Source: Paraspadella gotoi
Taxonomy: Eukaryota; Chaetognatha
NCBI GenBank assembly: GCA_051294375.1
Contig: CM119263.1
Coordinates: forward strand, 17,442,635-17,506,634
DNA length: 64,000 nt
Direction: 5' to 3'
Positions 12,207 to 25,103 of the stretch are shown here, piece after piece. Made by a program: the position numbers and the translations under genes. Each line of letters begins with the position of its first letter. Position 1 is the stretch's first letter. The notes beneath the pieces are model-generated. The model had not been told where the DNA came from. It saw only the letters and a list, made by a program, of their open reading frames with translations, and did not search any database.

Positions 12207-12299
12207 AAAAAAAATTAATCGACACCTTACATTAAAGGCAGTCATTTTTTAAAACATAAATCGTATATATTTTAATGTTCATTATTATGTTTCCGTTTT

Positions 12300-12560
12300 A
12301 ACGTTTCGCCTCACTGTCGTCAGGCGACGGAGATTCGAGAGAATTTTATTAACTCGAGCCCTAAATCGGCGCCGCTGAACCGGCGATGGAACCGGCCTCG
12401 TTTTAACGGGAGTTTTCCAGAGCGCGCTTTCCCGATCGCGAAATTGACGTCATTTCCGAGCGACGTTATTTTTAGGGGCGTAATTTTGAAGGGAGCGTCT
12501 ATTTATAGGGGTCACTGCCGGCGGCGGAGGCCGGCGAGGCGGCATCGGCTTCGCAGCTGC
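12300..12560. promoter_or_regulatory. CpG-rich island with CRE-like octamer
   Basis: A GC- and CpG-rich 260-bp segment in AT-rich surroundings, with TGACGTCA at 12445-12452 and a TATTTATAG word near 12500. It is present three times (also 21770-22040 and 32450-32760). The other two copies read CATTTATGAGGG instead of the TATA-like word, so a TATA box is not supported. It may be part of a repeat rather than a promoter. Confidence 0.3.
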
Positions 12561-12639
12561 GTCTTCCTCGAATAGAAACTCATTTCCGTCCACAAAAAAA
12601 AAGAGGCAACTAAAGTGTTTCTTACATATTTTGTTTTCA

Positions 12640-12670
12640 AGTCGGATCTGCTTATCAGCAGAGTTCGACT
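12640..12670. repeat. Hairpin (inverted repeat) in block C
   Basis: AGTCGGATCTGC and its near reverse complement flank a short TTATCA loop. The copy near 22110 shows the best pairing (GCAGATTCCGACT), and one near 32810 is a noisier version. It could be a transposon terminus or a stem-loop in a non-coding repeat. Confidence 0.6.
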
Positions 12671-12829
12671 CTATAATTCACTTTGTCGGTCCGTCGGTCC
12701 CAATCTCAAAATCTGTCGTAATAAAATTTTTATTCATATCAAACATCGAGTTAATGATAAGTTATGGCAAAAAAAAATGATGTCCGTCTGTCTGTCCGTC
12801 CGTTCGTCCCCCTTAGCATCAAATCCAAT

Positions 12830-13110
12830 AACTCGTTGATTGGATGGATGGTTCGAATGAAATATTTTTGAAGTGGGTAAGAAAAGTGTAGATGAACTGG
12901 ATATAAGTTTCGATGGATCGTGCGAGTGGAAATGAGTTTAAATGAAAAATAAAAGTCTTATTTAATTTAAAAATATTTACTATAACTTATTCTATTTTTA
13001 AAAATTGGATAGATAAATGAAATTTTGTATGTGGATAGGAAGTATGTGATGAGCTGGATATTATTTTTGATGAATCGTAGGAGTGGAAAAGGAGTTTCAT
13101 ATAGAAAATC
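12830..13110. repeat. Internal direct repeat in block C
   Basis: The phrase GAACTGGATATAAGTTTCGATG, with GGATCGTGCGAGTGGA (12893-12930), recurs in diverged form at 13055-13090. It lies in a region with CTGTCCGTCCGT words typical of non-coding interspersed repeats. No coding signal. Confidence 0.6.
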
Positions 13111-13221
13111 AAAAGACACTTTATTGAATTTTTAAATTTCTCTCTGTATCACTCTCTGATGATTGATTGATGGATTGATTAATTTATTGATTGATTAATT
13201 GATTGATTGATGATTGATTGA

Positions 13222-13770
13222 TTGACAAAATTATGCCAGTTGACAAAATTATGTCAGTTGACCAAATTATTATAAGTGACCAAATTCTGCAAGTTGACCA
13301 AATTTTGGCCAAGTGTTAAAATTATGCCAGTTGACGCAAATTATGCCTGTTGACCAAATTATTCCAACTGGACAAATTATTCTCGCAGAACCAATATTAT
13401 GTCAGTTGACCAAATTATGCAGTTGCACCAAATAATGGCAGTTGATTAATTATGAAAGTTGATAAAATTTATGCAAAATACCAAATTATGGCAAGTTGAA
13501 CCAAATTATGCTAGTTGAACAAATTATCCATTGACCAATATAATGCAAGTTGATGAAATTATTCAAATTGATCCAAAATTATAAAAAATTGGGCCAAAAT
13601 ATACAAGTTGAGCCCAAATTATGCCAGCTGACCAATATGTCAGTTGACAAAATATGCCAAGTTGATTAAATTATGCAAGTTGATCGAATTATGCAAAATT
13701 ACCAAAATATGACCAAATTATGCCAGCTGACCAAATTATGTCAGTTGACCAAATTATGCCAGTTGGTAGT
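13222..13770. repeat. 18-bp minisatellite, main array
   Basis: About 25-30 degenerate copies of an 18-bp unit (CCAGTTGACCAAATTATG), preceded by a TGATTGAT run and followed by GGTAGTGGCGCAGCTACTGG. Unit length drifts through one-base insertions and deletions. Confidence 0.93.
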
Positions 13771-14997
13771 GGCGCAGCTACTGGTTACGATTGATAGATG
13801 ATTTGATATATACATTTTTTCAATAGTTTATTAAGAAGTCTGTTATGATTGTTATGTTATGATTTGTATGATCTGTTGAGATCAAAAATTGAAAATCATT
13901 TTTGTTTCATATTTTGTTTTTTGGTTTCTGTTCTTCTCTATTATTTCTTGTTTTCTTTTTCCTTTAGAAGATATGACTCTCGCTTCCGCGATGTTTTCTT
14001 TCCTTTCTTAGATTAGTCCCTTTTAAATTTAATTTCGGTTTTTTCCTTTTGTCTAAAGTCTTCCTTTCCTTTTACTTCGCATCCTCCTTTTTCCTTTTTC
14101 TTCTTTTTCACTTATCTTGCATCTTTCCGTTTTTTATTTTCCTTTTTTTGAAGTTTTTTCTTTCCTTTCTTTATCCCTTTCTTCTTTTCGGTCTCTTACC
14201 GAAAATTGATGAAATTCATCAAAGAAAAAAGAAGCTTATCTTCTTTCCATAGAGATATTCAATTTTCTCAAGGATTTTTGCCGCCTAAAAATGGCGGCGC
14301 CATGTTTTCGCGCGTATGGGGAGCAGTGAACAGTTTATAACTTTTTGTGGAGAGAAAAACTTTAAAAAAAAAATAAGGAAAAGAGACAAAAATGCGAAAA
14401 TAAAAACGAAATTCTTTGAAAAAGAAAACTTGAAAAAGATTAGAAAGAAAAAGTTTTTCTTAGAAAGTAAAGCCACCTCGAATACGTAATAAGAAGAGAA
14501 AAATATAAGTTACATGAGAATCGCAGAAAATATAAAAAAAGGAGCCGGAAGCATTAAGTTATATTTAAGAAAACGATGGTTTCACAATGATATCAGAAAT
14601 CTATAAGATTTTTCACTTTCGATCAGTTCTCATAACGCTTAAAATATTAAATTATTTCAGCAAAGGAGAATATTTTTTTGAAATTTTAGCGCCAACTAAC
14701 GTCACGCCCCGCGGTTTTAGTTTTCTGCCCCAAATTCTTTTTTGTCCCTAAAAAAATGCGTAAACTCGCGTCACAAGGCCATCCGGCAAAAAGCCTCCTA
14801 GCGATGAATAAAAACTTCCCATCTGCAAGACTCATACGAGAAAACTTCAACCAGATGGGTTGCTAATTTTTTGTTCTAAACGACAAGCGTAAAAGTTTCG
14901 TCCGATTTTCCGATTTCGAATTTCAACTTTGCGTCGTTTTGCCGACGTCTTCACGCCTTGTTTAATGCTCAATGTTCTTTCTTTTTTTGGTTTTTCT

Positions 14998-15100
14998 TTC
15001 TTTCTTTCTTCTTCTTGTTTCTTTCTTTCTTTCTTTCTTTCTTCTTCTTTCTTTCTTTCTTTCTTTCTTTCTTTTCTTCCTTTCTTTCCTTCTTCTTTCC
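14998..15100 (+). repeat. (CTTT)n / (CTT)n microsatellite
   Basis: Interrupted tetranucleotide repeat. The corresponding array at 35416-35553 is longer and purer. Confidence 0.95.
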
Positions 15101-18100
15101 CTTCTTTTCCTACCCGGTCCATTTTTATTTTCGCTAGGCTGAAATACCCGGCGGACGGGCAACCCCCTACAAAAACCTTTCTTCTGTTTTCTGTCTGTCT
15201 GTCTTTGTCTCGCTGTTCACTTTCACACTTTGTCTCCCTACTCTCGTTGTGTGAACACCAAAACTCTTTCTTCGGCGGGTTTAGGAGCGCCGATTTAAAA
15301 GGGAAGAGAGGGGGCGGAAAAGAACGGAATTGTTTTCTGTCTATTTTTTTAAAAAAGTTTTTCGAGAGCGGTATCTCTCGGATAGGCGGCGTGAGCGGGC
15401 GGAAGCGGCCGTGTGTAGGCGGCCAGAGCACGGAGAGAGGAAGAGGAGTTCGTTTGCTGGTTGTATTGCTAACATGTGATAACTCGGAAGATTACATCTC
15501 AAGTTAGGATATCAAGGGTATTGCGAGAGAGAGATGAGGTGAGGAAGAATCAGGGCTTCGTGACGGATTTGTAAAAGTATAAACACAGAGAGTTAGAGCG
15601 CACAGCGAGAGGAGAAGAGGAGTGAGAGAAGAGAGAGGGGACATATAGCACGACAGAAAGTAGAAAGAGGAGAGGATACAAGAAATAGTGTGGTTGGTTG
15701 TTATAGTGAGAGTGAAAACGAGGGCGAGGACAAGGCACATGAGAGAAGAAAAGGACGTTTGATGGATAAGTGTATTAAGTAAATGGAGAAGAGGAGTGAG
15801 AGGGAGAAAATGAGAGAGGCGCGAGATATAACGAGAGAGAAGATTTCATTTGCATGGCACATTGCGAGCAAGAAAAATTAGTGGATAAATGCGGCGCTTA
15901 TTAACAAAGAGAGAATATATAAATCTTGACAGGATAGATAAGTTGTGAAGTATATGAGCATCAAGATAAAAACGTTGACGTGGAAGTTTAGGACCGTTAA
16001 AAATATATTTTTATGTATATGGTTGCTACTGTAAACGAGATAATTCCTCGGGTTTTTGTGTAGCGAGCTCTCTTTAGATCTTTATTGGACTATAAATATA
16101 TTTTTATCTCTTTTTTAGCATCTGGAGAAACAGGAAAGCGTGCTCTTTTAAGAACTCTAGTGTGTTCTCGTCTTTCAGATATAGTTTTGATGAATATCTC
16201 TTTGGAAATGCGTCTTGCTCGAGACCAAGTTCGTGTTATTTTAAACGCGTATCGTTTATGTACGTGTATTGTTAACTTATAGATAAAAGGATTCTTGAAA
16301 GTGTTTCTCAGAAGAGTGTAAGATTATGTGGGTATATATTCTTTTTGTCAAGCATTTGCGACAAAAACGTCTCTCTCTATGCGGAGTTGTGTTGCTTTAA
16401 TGTGAAGTTTTTAATTTCGTCTTGTTGATGTGTACAGAGTGTCGGAAGAGAGAAGAGAAAAGGAGAGGTGCAGATTTTTCTTGTAGTATTTCCAAGTGCT
16501 AGAGCCAAGCGAACTTTATCTCTCCACTCACGTCGCTGATATATGCTGTATAGATCGCGCGCGGCAAACAAGAAACGAAAAGTGCTTCTTTATCAAGCTT
16601 AATGTGTGTGGTTTCATACAAATTCTGGAAAGCGATTCTCGAAGCTTTGTTAAGTGCCTAAAAGTGGAGGAAAGGAGAAATCGTTGGTCTCCCCGATTCG
16701 TCGCTTAATTCGCACTTTTGTCTTTTGAGTTTTCTGGATTTATTTTTTCCATCAGGAAAGCGCAGAAACCGGCTTGGAGAGAGTGGTTTAGTTAGAGAAA
16801 GCTACATAAAATAGAATGAGAATATCGGTGCAGGAAATTTGACTTTGTTGTTTTGATAAAAAGAATTATTGTAAGATAAACTGGTACATCTCAAACACAC
16901 TCGAGATTTTAAGCAACCTCTTATCCGCTCGGTTAAATATTAGTGAAGTATAAGTAAATGCTAATATAAGAGACGGGTTTAAGCGAATTATTTCGATATT
17001 TGTCCTGCTTAATATGTGTTCTTTGACACAAAATAATGCCGTGTTTTCGCGGTTTTGGTACTTTTTTTTTGTGAAATATTTTCGTTTCTCTACTTTTTGT
17101 ACACTGTGGCCGAGAGGACAAGTTAACAGTTTTATGACATATATAGTGTATATTAAAGTTTAGTTTTTGTGTCTAATATCCTTCTCTCATAAGATATAAA
17201 GAAAGATTAATAGTTACGTTTACTACGCGTTTTATCCATTATCTCTCAGGAATTTGTTATTCCTCACGCTTTTTATTAAAACTTTATTTAACTTCTTAGA
17301 AAGAGAGGTCGAGCGAATCAATTCCTGCTCTCTCCCGCGGTCCGCTGCTTCCTTGTTTAGACTCTTTACCGATATATCGAAAACAAACGTTCGTGCCACG
17401 TTTTATTTCTTTTATACGTTTTCATTCCTCTACGTGTAATTTCTTATTTCTTCTTTTTTATCATGCGAAAAATTATAAATCCGTATTAGAAGGAACATTT
17501 AGACCCTCTGTTTTCTGCTTCATTTTTCAAATGTTTCATGTTATCCTTACAGAGAAAAAAGTCCTTTTCTGGTGTATTTAACCGTGTTTTTCGTATCTAC
17601 TTGAAGTGACCGAGCAAGAGCTATAACTATAAACATTAAAAGAGGAGAAAAATGAAAACCTGAGAAAGAAGATATATGGTATGTTTATCTTAGTCACACA
17701 AACTGACATATGGAGCTAGAAGAGATTCGGCGGATTAATATTCCTGTTATGATTGTGCTCAAGCCCAGATAATTTAATAACTGATCCTGCACACGCAGGA
17801 GCCATATGTTAACATGACCTAAATCTGTAGTGTACTGTTAATTTCGCAGAAGTAATGTGTAACCGATTTTAGTGTCCTCCTCTTTCTTTTTCTCTTCGGA
17901 GAAAATATTAGACTCGCTTACGTTCTCCCGGTGTCTCTTAGCTGAAAATTTTATGTGATTATTGACTCTCTTTTCTGTGGTGACTCGCATTTTGCCGTTG
18001 GCCAGTATCCTTTTACAAGCGATCGAATGCAGCCGGATTCTCAACCGCGAAACTTTCCAGTTTTCATCTTTTTCTCAATATCCTTTTTTTTCCTTTTCCC

Positions 18101-18139
18101 AAATCCTGATTTCGTAGCTTTTTAGGCTTTCTCTTTCCT

Positions 18140-18275
18140 TTTCTGTTCTTTTCTTTTTCTTTCCTTTTGCTTTCTTTCTTTCTTTCTTTTCTTTACTTCT
18201 TTTCTTTCTTTCTTTCTTTTCTTCTTCTTTCTTTCTTTCTTTCTTTCTTTCTTCTTTCTTTTTCTTTCTTTTCTT
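18140..18275 (+). repeat. (CTTT)n-like microsatellite
   Basis: Interrupted CTTT array that marks where the first copy of block C stops matching the second (37429-37574). Confidence 0.93.
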
Positions 18276-18299
18276 TATTCGGGAAAAAGCGTATTCTTC

Positions 18300-21239
18300 T
18301 CGTTTGTTTTTTACTCCACCGTTGTAGTTAGTCTCTTCATTCTCGGTACCAGAATTCATCTGTGCCCCTCCTGCGCGCTTGTAATTTTCATACGTTTTCC
18401 TCTAATCTTGATCTCTCCTCTCTGATCGCTTCTTTAGACTTTCTAGACGTAATTAGCAGCCTCGTCAAATCTCCTCATACTCAGGGTCCGTTTTTTTTAG
18501 TATTTTTTACACTTTCGCGGATAACCACCAACATGCCTCTCACACCCTCCTCTCGCGCCGGCTCCTCTCTCTCTTTACTCCTAAGAATTTTTATTTTTTT
18601 TTTACATTGAAAAGAAAATTGTTTTCTGAGTTATCTCTTAAATTTTTGTATATTTTATTTTTTTTTAAGAGTTCATATTTCTTCTTCCTACAGAAAGAAA
18701 AAAGTCGTTTGTCTTGTGCCTCGCTAGTTAAGTTTTAATCCACTAATCCTCATTGAGGAGGACGAGAGGAAATCTTCTTTCATGTGTGAAAAGCTTAGCC
18801 AGTGTTCAGAGAAATAAATTTTAATTTGAGGAATGTAAAAGAAATTGCCCCCAAACTGGAAAGAGAGAGAAGTGGAGACAACAAAAATAAAAGAGAGGAA
18901 ATTTTGTTGTTGTTATTGAAAGAGAGAGAGAGAGGAAAGAGAGAGAGAGAGAAAAAGAAGCCATATAAGAAATTTTTTGTACATTGAAAAAATTATAATC
19001 CCTATTAACAAAATATATAGTTGAAAAAACTCAGATAACGACTATGATATTTTTGACTTCCAAATAATCAATAATAATATCGCGTTATCGCGTTATTTAG
19101 GTCATGTTCTTGACATTGGTTTACTTCGTTTTCTTCGCAACGGCCACGAAAATCCAGGTAAAGAGAAAAAAAGCGCGGAATAAAATGGTATAATAAAAGT
19201 TTTTAGAAAGGAAAAAAAAATAATCAGAGAGAGACAGAGAGAGAGAGAAATAAAAGAAAAACCGTATGGAGAAAGCGATGGCCTTTTTATTCGCGTATAA
19301 TTGTTTAGTTCGTTTAGATTGATAGAATCATTTGTTTCGTTTGAATATCTGAATTTACTCTTCCCCGCGATCAGCTGTTGCGAGAGGCTAACGAAACGAG
19401 CGTGTTTCAGTTTTATCTTCACAATCTTTTACTCTCAATTCAAACACGTGTGTAAAAATGAAAAAGGAAAATACTTTTAAAATAATGTTTTTGTGCTATA
19501 AAAGCTGCCAATGTTTTATTCTCTATTCTGGAACCCAAATGAAGGTTAGTTTACATTGGATTTTATATTGAATTGTACTTAGGTTTATATATGTTACTTA
19601 TAAGTTTAAGGTTTAAAGGTTATACTAATTAGCATGTCTATTTTTTGTAGTTTTAACTTGCCTCACACTTGCCTCTCCTTGAACACCACACCTCTCCTTC
19701 TTGCCTACCTGTCCTTCTACATTGCTATACCATGAATATTTGTACCTGAGATTGGAAATTGTATTATCTCAAAATGTGGTTACTATTTCTGCTTTATTAC
19801 ATGGTTCTAAGAATACAAGGTTATAGTTAAGGTGTTTTACATTTTAGAACTGTTTGGTTTTCCAAAGATACTTATTTGAGAGCAGTTGAACACGGATTGA
19901 ATTCAATAATTAATTAGGGCACGAATTAGGGCACTCTAGAAGAATAGAGATGAAACTTAGATTTGTTTATACTTGCGATAATCTCGGATTATCTAGGTCC
20001 GCGCGTTAAGAAGCGCTTCAGTTTTAAAACTTCAACATTTCTGAGTGCCAGTATGTGGCTTCAATTTTCCTGTGCCTCATTTAATTTACTTGGTTATTAC
20101 CAAGCTTCGGTTTTATGATTAAGCTTTAAGCTTACTGATGTTGTTGCTTTATTGTTCTTCAACCCCAGTAGTCTCCACTATTACTACAACGAGGGTAAAA
20201 AATTAAAACGTGGGGATATATTAAAATCATTATTGAGGTCTTACTTTCATTTGAGATTGGCAATAAATAACAAAAATTTCGAATTAGACGTCGTGATTAA
20301 TGGAGTTTTCGTCATGTGTTGAACTCGACCGAAATTGTAAAATTTGCTAAATTTGCTTCCTCTGTAAAAATCACGTATTGCATTTAATTTGTTTGAATAT
20401 GTACTAAAAGAGTGATGCCGGAATGATTGAGAAGCCTTCATCAACACAAAAAAAATTTAATATTAAAAGATTTCTGTAATATTTACTTTTTGGGTTGGGT
20501 CGGTCAGTCTGCATATCCGTCCGTGGTCTGTCCCCCTAAAATTTTTAAATGGCACATAACTCGGGTTAATATCAAATAAACTTAGTTCATATTTGGTGGG
20601 AGGTTTAAGTCACCATAAGACCTTTAAATGTTTCATATGCATCATACTTGAGTTACGTGATCACTTAATAAACTAAATCATTTTAATTGTTGGACATAAA
20701 CTTTTTTGTCAAATGTTGGATTGTAAAACAAACTTATTTCGTTCGTGATTAATCAATAAAACCTTACTTATGATTATGATTAATTATCATTAATCATTGT
20801 TTGTTATCTTGTATTATCATTTTCTTCTCATACAGATCACGTGATACAATAACTGATTAGACGGTAACGGTTTTTTTTTATTTATATCATATTTTTAAGT
20901 TTGTTTACTATAAGCCTTTCTAATGATTTATGAGACTTTTTTCAAGTAAAGCAAATGTTTCTGTCCAATGAATTTATTATAGAGACAGCAAAAATCTTGA
21001 TTTACTCTTATAAAATAATTCAGACAGAAGGGCCCTGAACGTATAAACATTTTTAAGTACAAAAATAAACAATTGGACCAATATCTTTTTCACGACAATA
21101 AAAATAAAAAAATGAAATTATTTGAAGTTCAACGAGTTTTATTATTAAGACATGTTTTGCCCTTTAATGTTAAAGCCGTCATCAGCTTAAAAAAAAAAAA
21201 AGAATTTAAATTTTGATAATGGAAATAAAATGAAAGGAA
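18300..21239. other. Single-copy AT-rich stretch, no gene supported
   Basis: I find no coding frame with splice support. It contains a short GA tract (18920-18955) and, near 20.5-20.7 kb, GGTCGGTCAGTCTG and CCGTCCGTGGTCTG words of the kind found in non-coding interspersed repeats. A hammerhead-like motif near 21.15 kb is described separately. Confidence 0.5.
21149..21185 (-). ncRNA. Degenerate hammerhead-ribozyme-like motif
   Basis: On the minus strand, CTGATGA (21185-21179) is followed by a GGCTTTAA/TTAAAGGGC stem, then AAAAC and ATGTC. This is the order of the hammerhead core (CUGAUGA, stem II, GAAAC, cleavage triplet GUC). The conserved G of GAAAC is changed, so catalysis is doubtful. The flanks (TTTTTAAG upstream, TTAATAATAAAA downstream) can partly pair as stem I. 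Such motifs are known from Penelope-like retroelements and retrozymes. I read this as a relic. Confidence 0.35.
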
Positions 21240-22138
21240 AACAAACAAGAATTCTTCTCTATTATTTTCTTGTTTTCTTTTTCCTTTAGAAGATATGACT
21301 CTCGCTTCCGCGATGTTTTCCTTTCCTTCTCTTAGACTTAGTTCCCCTTTTAAATTTAATTTTCGGTTTTTCTTTTGTCTAAAGTCTCCTTTCCTTTTTA
21401 CTTCGCATCCTTCCTTTTTTTTCCTTTTTTCTTGTTTTTCACTTATCTTGCATCTTTCCATTTTTTTATTTTCCTTTTTTTGAAGTTTTTTCTTTCCTCT
21501 TTCTTATCCCTTTCTTCTTTTCGGTCTCTTACCGAAAAATTGATGAAATTCATCAAAGAAAGAAGCTTATCTTCTTTTCCATAGAGATATTCAATTTTCT
21601 CAAGGATTTTTTGCCGCCTAAAAATGGCGGCGCCATGTTTTCGCGCGTATGGGAGCAGTGAACAGTTTATAACTTTTTGTGGCAGAGAAAAACTTTAAAA
21701 AAAAAATAAGGAAANNNNNNNNNNAAACATAAATCGTATATATTTTAATGTTCATTATTATGTTTCCGTTTTACGTTTCGCTTCAACTGTCGTCAGGCGA
21801 CGGAGATTCGATGAGAATTTATTAACTCGAGCCCTAAATCGGCGCCGCTCGAACCGGCGATGGAACCGGCCTCGTTTTAACGGGAGTTTCAGCGTCGCTT
21901 CCGATCGCGAAATTGACGTCATTTCCGAGCGACGTTATTTTTTAGGGGCGTAATTTTGAAGGGAGCGTCATTTATGAGGGTGTCACTGCGGCGGCGGAGG
22001 CGGCGGAGGCGGCATCGCTTCGCAGCTGCGTCTTCCTCGAATAGAAACTCATTTCCGTCCACAAAAAAAAAGAGCAACTAAAGTGTTTTACATATTTTGT
22101 TTTCAGTCGGATCTGCTTATCAGCAGATTCCGACTCTA
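21240..22138. repeat. Fragments of block C, third occurrence
   Basis: 21240-21714 matches about 13930-14395, and 21725-22138 matches about 12248-12690. The two are joined in reversed order across a 10-N gap (21715-21724) and followed by a 25-N gap (22139-22163). The order is not that of either full copy, which points to misplaced contig ends. Confidence 0.85.
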
Positions 22139-23560
22139 NNNNNNNNNNNNNNNNNNNNNNNNNCGCAAACCGTAGGGTCTTTCGCTAATTACTCTTGAGA
22201 CACGGTAGCTGCCGCCCTCTTGAGCTCTGAGCAGCGAGCAAACAGATCCTTCATGTCAGGGAACTGGCGTTCGGAAATATTTTGGTTCGGATTTCCAGAC
22301 GATAGAGATCTTAGAGATAAAATAAACATGAATGATGAGATTGATATACTGTAATACTAATTTTTTACTCCCCTTTTACAATCTTATTATCAACATTTGT
22401 TGAATTTAACCTATTAGTTAAATTGGGGCAGCCTGGAATCTATTTAGATTTGAAAAGTTGTCTTTACGCACATCTGTCCTTTCTCGTTTATGCCATGACA
22501 TTCTCTCCACGAGCCTTAAGACAAGGCCGCCGTCGGACGCGACGACGACGACGACGACGATATGACGAACGACGACGATTTTCGCTTATTTGATTAAAAA
22601 AAAGAAGAAAGAAGGAAGCTGAGAAAAGCTGAAAAAAAGAAGCTAAAAATAGAAGAAAGAGATAAAGGGAACTTCCGTCGCCCATTTTGAAAATTCGGAA
22701 GGGAAATTTGTTCTGTACCGAGATCGACGCAAACGAACCCAAAACAAGGAAATCGCTGGGAGGATTAATGTCTTCGGCGAATACGTTCAAATATTAAAAA
22801 AAAAAAACTTAATCTCAACACAAGCAAGACTCGAACAGCCACGGGACAGCACTCGAAAGAAAGAAGAATACGAAGAAGAACACAAAAAAAAAACTTCACA
22901 ACAAAAAGATGCGGATTCACATAAAGTAAGAAAAAAAAAAGGCCACGAAAACAAACCCACAACAAAGTCGAATCTAAAAAAAATAAATTATTCCTTGGAT
23001 CTGGAAAATGATGTTTTGAATGTTTTGATTCTTCTCTCACCCTTCTCTGCCTGCAACCGAATAAAAAACAACAAAATAACGAGGTACTTGCGTAAAAAGA
23101 AAAAATAAAAGAAAATAATAACAAAAACTCTCGAAATCCTCCAAATAGGAAAAGATGGAGTAGATCAACGCCCTGACCTTTTATTTTCATTTCATTCGTC
23201 GTTTATTTGAAGCGCGGGAAAAAAAAACAAGAGATTTTGTGGATGAGAATTTGATTGTTTTTTCGCTTTGTTCTAATTATCGATCGATCGGCAGTTAGAT
23301 GATCGCTGCCCGCGCGCGCGCTAGAACTCGTCAGCCCCAGACCAAAAACCACGACGACGACGACAACCGACGACGCAAAAAAAACGTTATAAAGAGGAAC
23401 AAGCTTCCGAATCTCCCGAAAGAAAGAACAGAAATAACGAACGTGTACGAACAAAGTCGGCGCGAAAAAAATCGGGAGCAAACTTAGACGAGACTCGTTT
23501 GCCAACGAACTTCGCAAGAATGAGCAACCATCTGAACGAGAGGCTCCTCCACTTAAACAG

Positions 23561-23984
23561 CAACGCAACCATCAACCCGATCAAACCCCATCAACCCCAT
23601 CACCTCACCAAACAAACGCACCTCTCTCCCGTCGCTCTTCCTTCCTCAATCTCCCCCGCGCGCCGCTAGTTTCGAAGCAAATTCCGCGCCCACGACGGCC
23701 GATCGACGGCGCCCACGACGCCGCTTGGCCGATTGCGCGCCGCTTTGACGCCAACGTTCGGCGATACAAGACGCCCGAAGATTTTTTGGAAACGACCGCC
23801 GACGACGGACGACGGAAACGACGACGTTTCTGACGAGGTGACGACGAATTGACGAAGAAGCGGACGATGGAGACGACGAACGACGACGACGACGACGATG
23901 AGACGACGACGGGGTGCTGAAGTGGACCTCGTCGCCGATCTTCGACGATTTCTGGAATTCGACCAAAGGCGTCGCCTCTGTCGA
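23561..23984 (+). pseudogene. Frameshifted twin of chain exon 3
   Basis: Starts after the same ACTTAAACAG acceptor and ends at the same GTAAGA donor as 8145-8552, but is 16 bases longer, with multiple single-base insertions and deletions that destroy the frame. Either an assembly artefact or a pseudo-exon. Confidence 0.75.
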
Positions 23985-24756
23985 GTAAGAAAGGAATCCT
24001 TTGTCGACGCTTTCGTCGTTCGTTTTCGTTGTCTCTTATGTATCTTACGTCTTTTCATTCGTCCGAATCGTCGTCAGCTTCTGTTCGTTCGTCGTCATTT
24101 CTCAAACTTGTCGTTCGTCGAGTTTCTTTAAACGGAATGATATCTATCCGTTAATTCGCAAGGGCGTAAACCGTCGTAATTGACAATTTTTCGTATATTT
24201 TCTTAGCTGTAGGCCGTATTTTGTTGTCTGATTTTTAATGTTCGTCACCCACAACAAAGCGCGTTAGTTAGAGGTTCTGCGCAGGCCGAACACTCGATTG
24301 AGTTTACATTTCGCGTTTTTTCTTTCAAAAAAAAAAGAAAAAAAAAGAAAAAGAAAATCTCTTTTCGCGATTCGCATTCATGTGGTTTATTCTTCTTCTC
24401 TCTTCTTTTTTCCTTTCTGTTTTTTTTTTTTTTAATTTACGTTTCCGTCGGAATTCTCGAATGAACGCACTCGTTCATTTACTCGCATTAGTGATTGCTT
24501 CATTCAATCTTTTAATACATTCATTTCGCTAGATTATCATTTCAACTATTTCCTTTTTTTATTTTTCCATTCATTCCTTTTCTTACATACAACTTCTCAT
24601 TTCGTTTGTTCCGTTCAACCCCGCATTCATCCATCACAGAATAACACGTTCATAGATTCATTTTTGACTTTTTGTCTGGACATCAATGCGAATCTTTTTT
24701 AAAATTTCAAAAGAAAAAAAAAGAATTCTTTTAATTTCACTCGTTTTCTCCGTCAT

Positions 24757-25051
24757 CGTCATTAGCGACCGCAACCATTGAATCAGAATTCGTAAGGCAT
24801 ATAATTATACCCTGCTATTCAATCCGTCATGGTGACCTTAACGAAAAATTTATCACATAGGCCTGTCCGTGCGACTTTAGACACGAGACATATTAAAATC
24901 GTGTCAAAATCCTACTTTTCCTGCAACGGATTTGTCGTATCGATTGCGCTATCATTTCCAGACTCAGCCTTTCATGCGCACGTCCGGTTATTAATTCGAT
25001 CAGCTCACTTCATTAATCTTTATATATACACACACACACACCACACACACT

Positions 25052-25060
<9 letters not shown>
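24757..25060. other. Sequence corresponding to the N gap at 9372-9550
   Basis: Continues CTCCGTCATCGT (the left lip of the gap) through ATTAGCGACCGCAACC to a (CA)n/(CT)n tract that matches the right lip. It contains no obvious exon. The ACACACAC run at 25028-25047 is one of very few CA repeats in the window. Confidence 0.7.

Positions 25061-25103
<43 letters not shown>

Larger units (their letters stand above)
11870..18290. repeat. Duplicated block C, first copy
   Basis: Collinear with 32437-37575. Anchors include the CpG-rich segment near 12.3-12.56 kb, the 18-bp minisatellite, the homopolymer-rich 13.93-14.9 kb segment, the (CTTT)n array at 15.0 kb, and the segment TTGGCCAGTATCC at 18000 (37290). 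Similarity is high up to about 15.4 kb. From 15.4 to 18.0 kb only short anchor words survive, so this part looks like the low-quality version. It contains no intact exon, whereas its partner contains exon 36433-36543. Confidence 0.8.

Noticed and set aside
12495-12510. TATA box (TATTTATAG) downstream of the CRE octamer
   Set aside because: The other two copies of the segment read CATTTATGAGGG, so the word is not conserved between copies.
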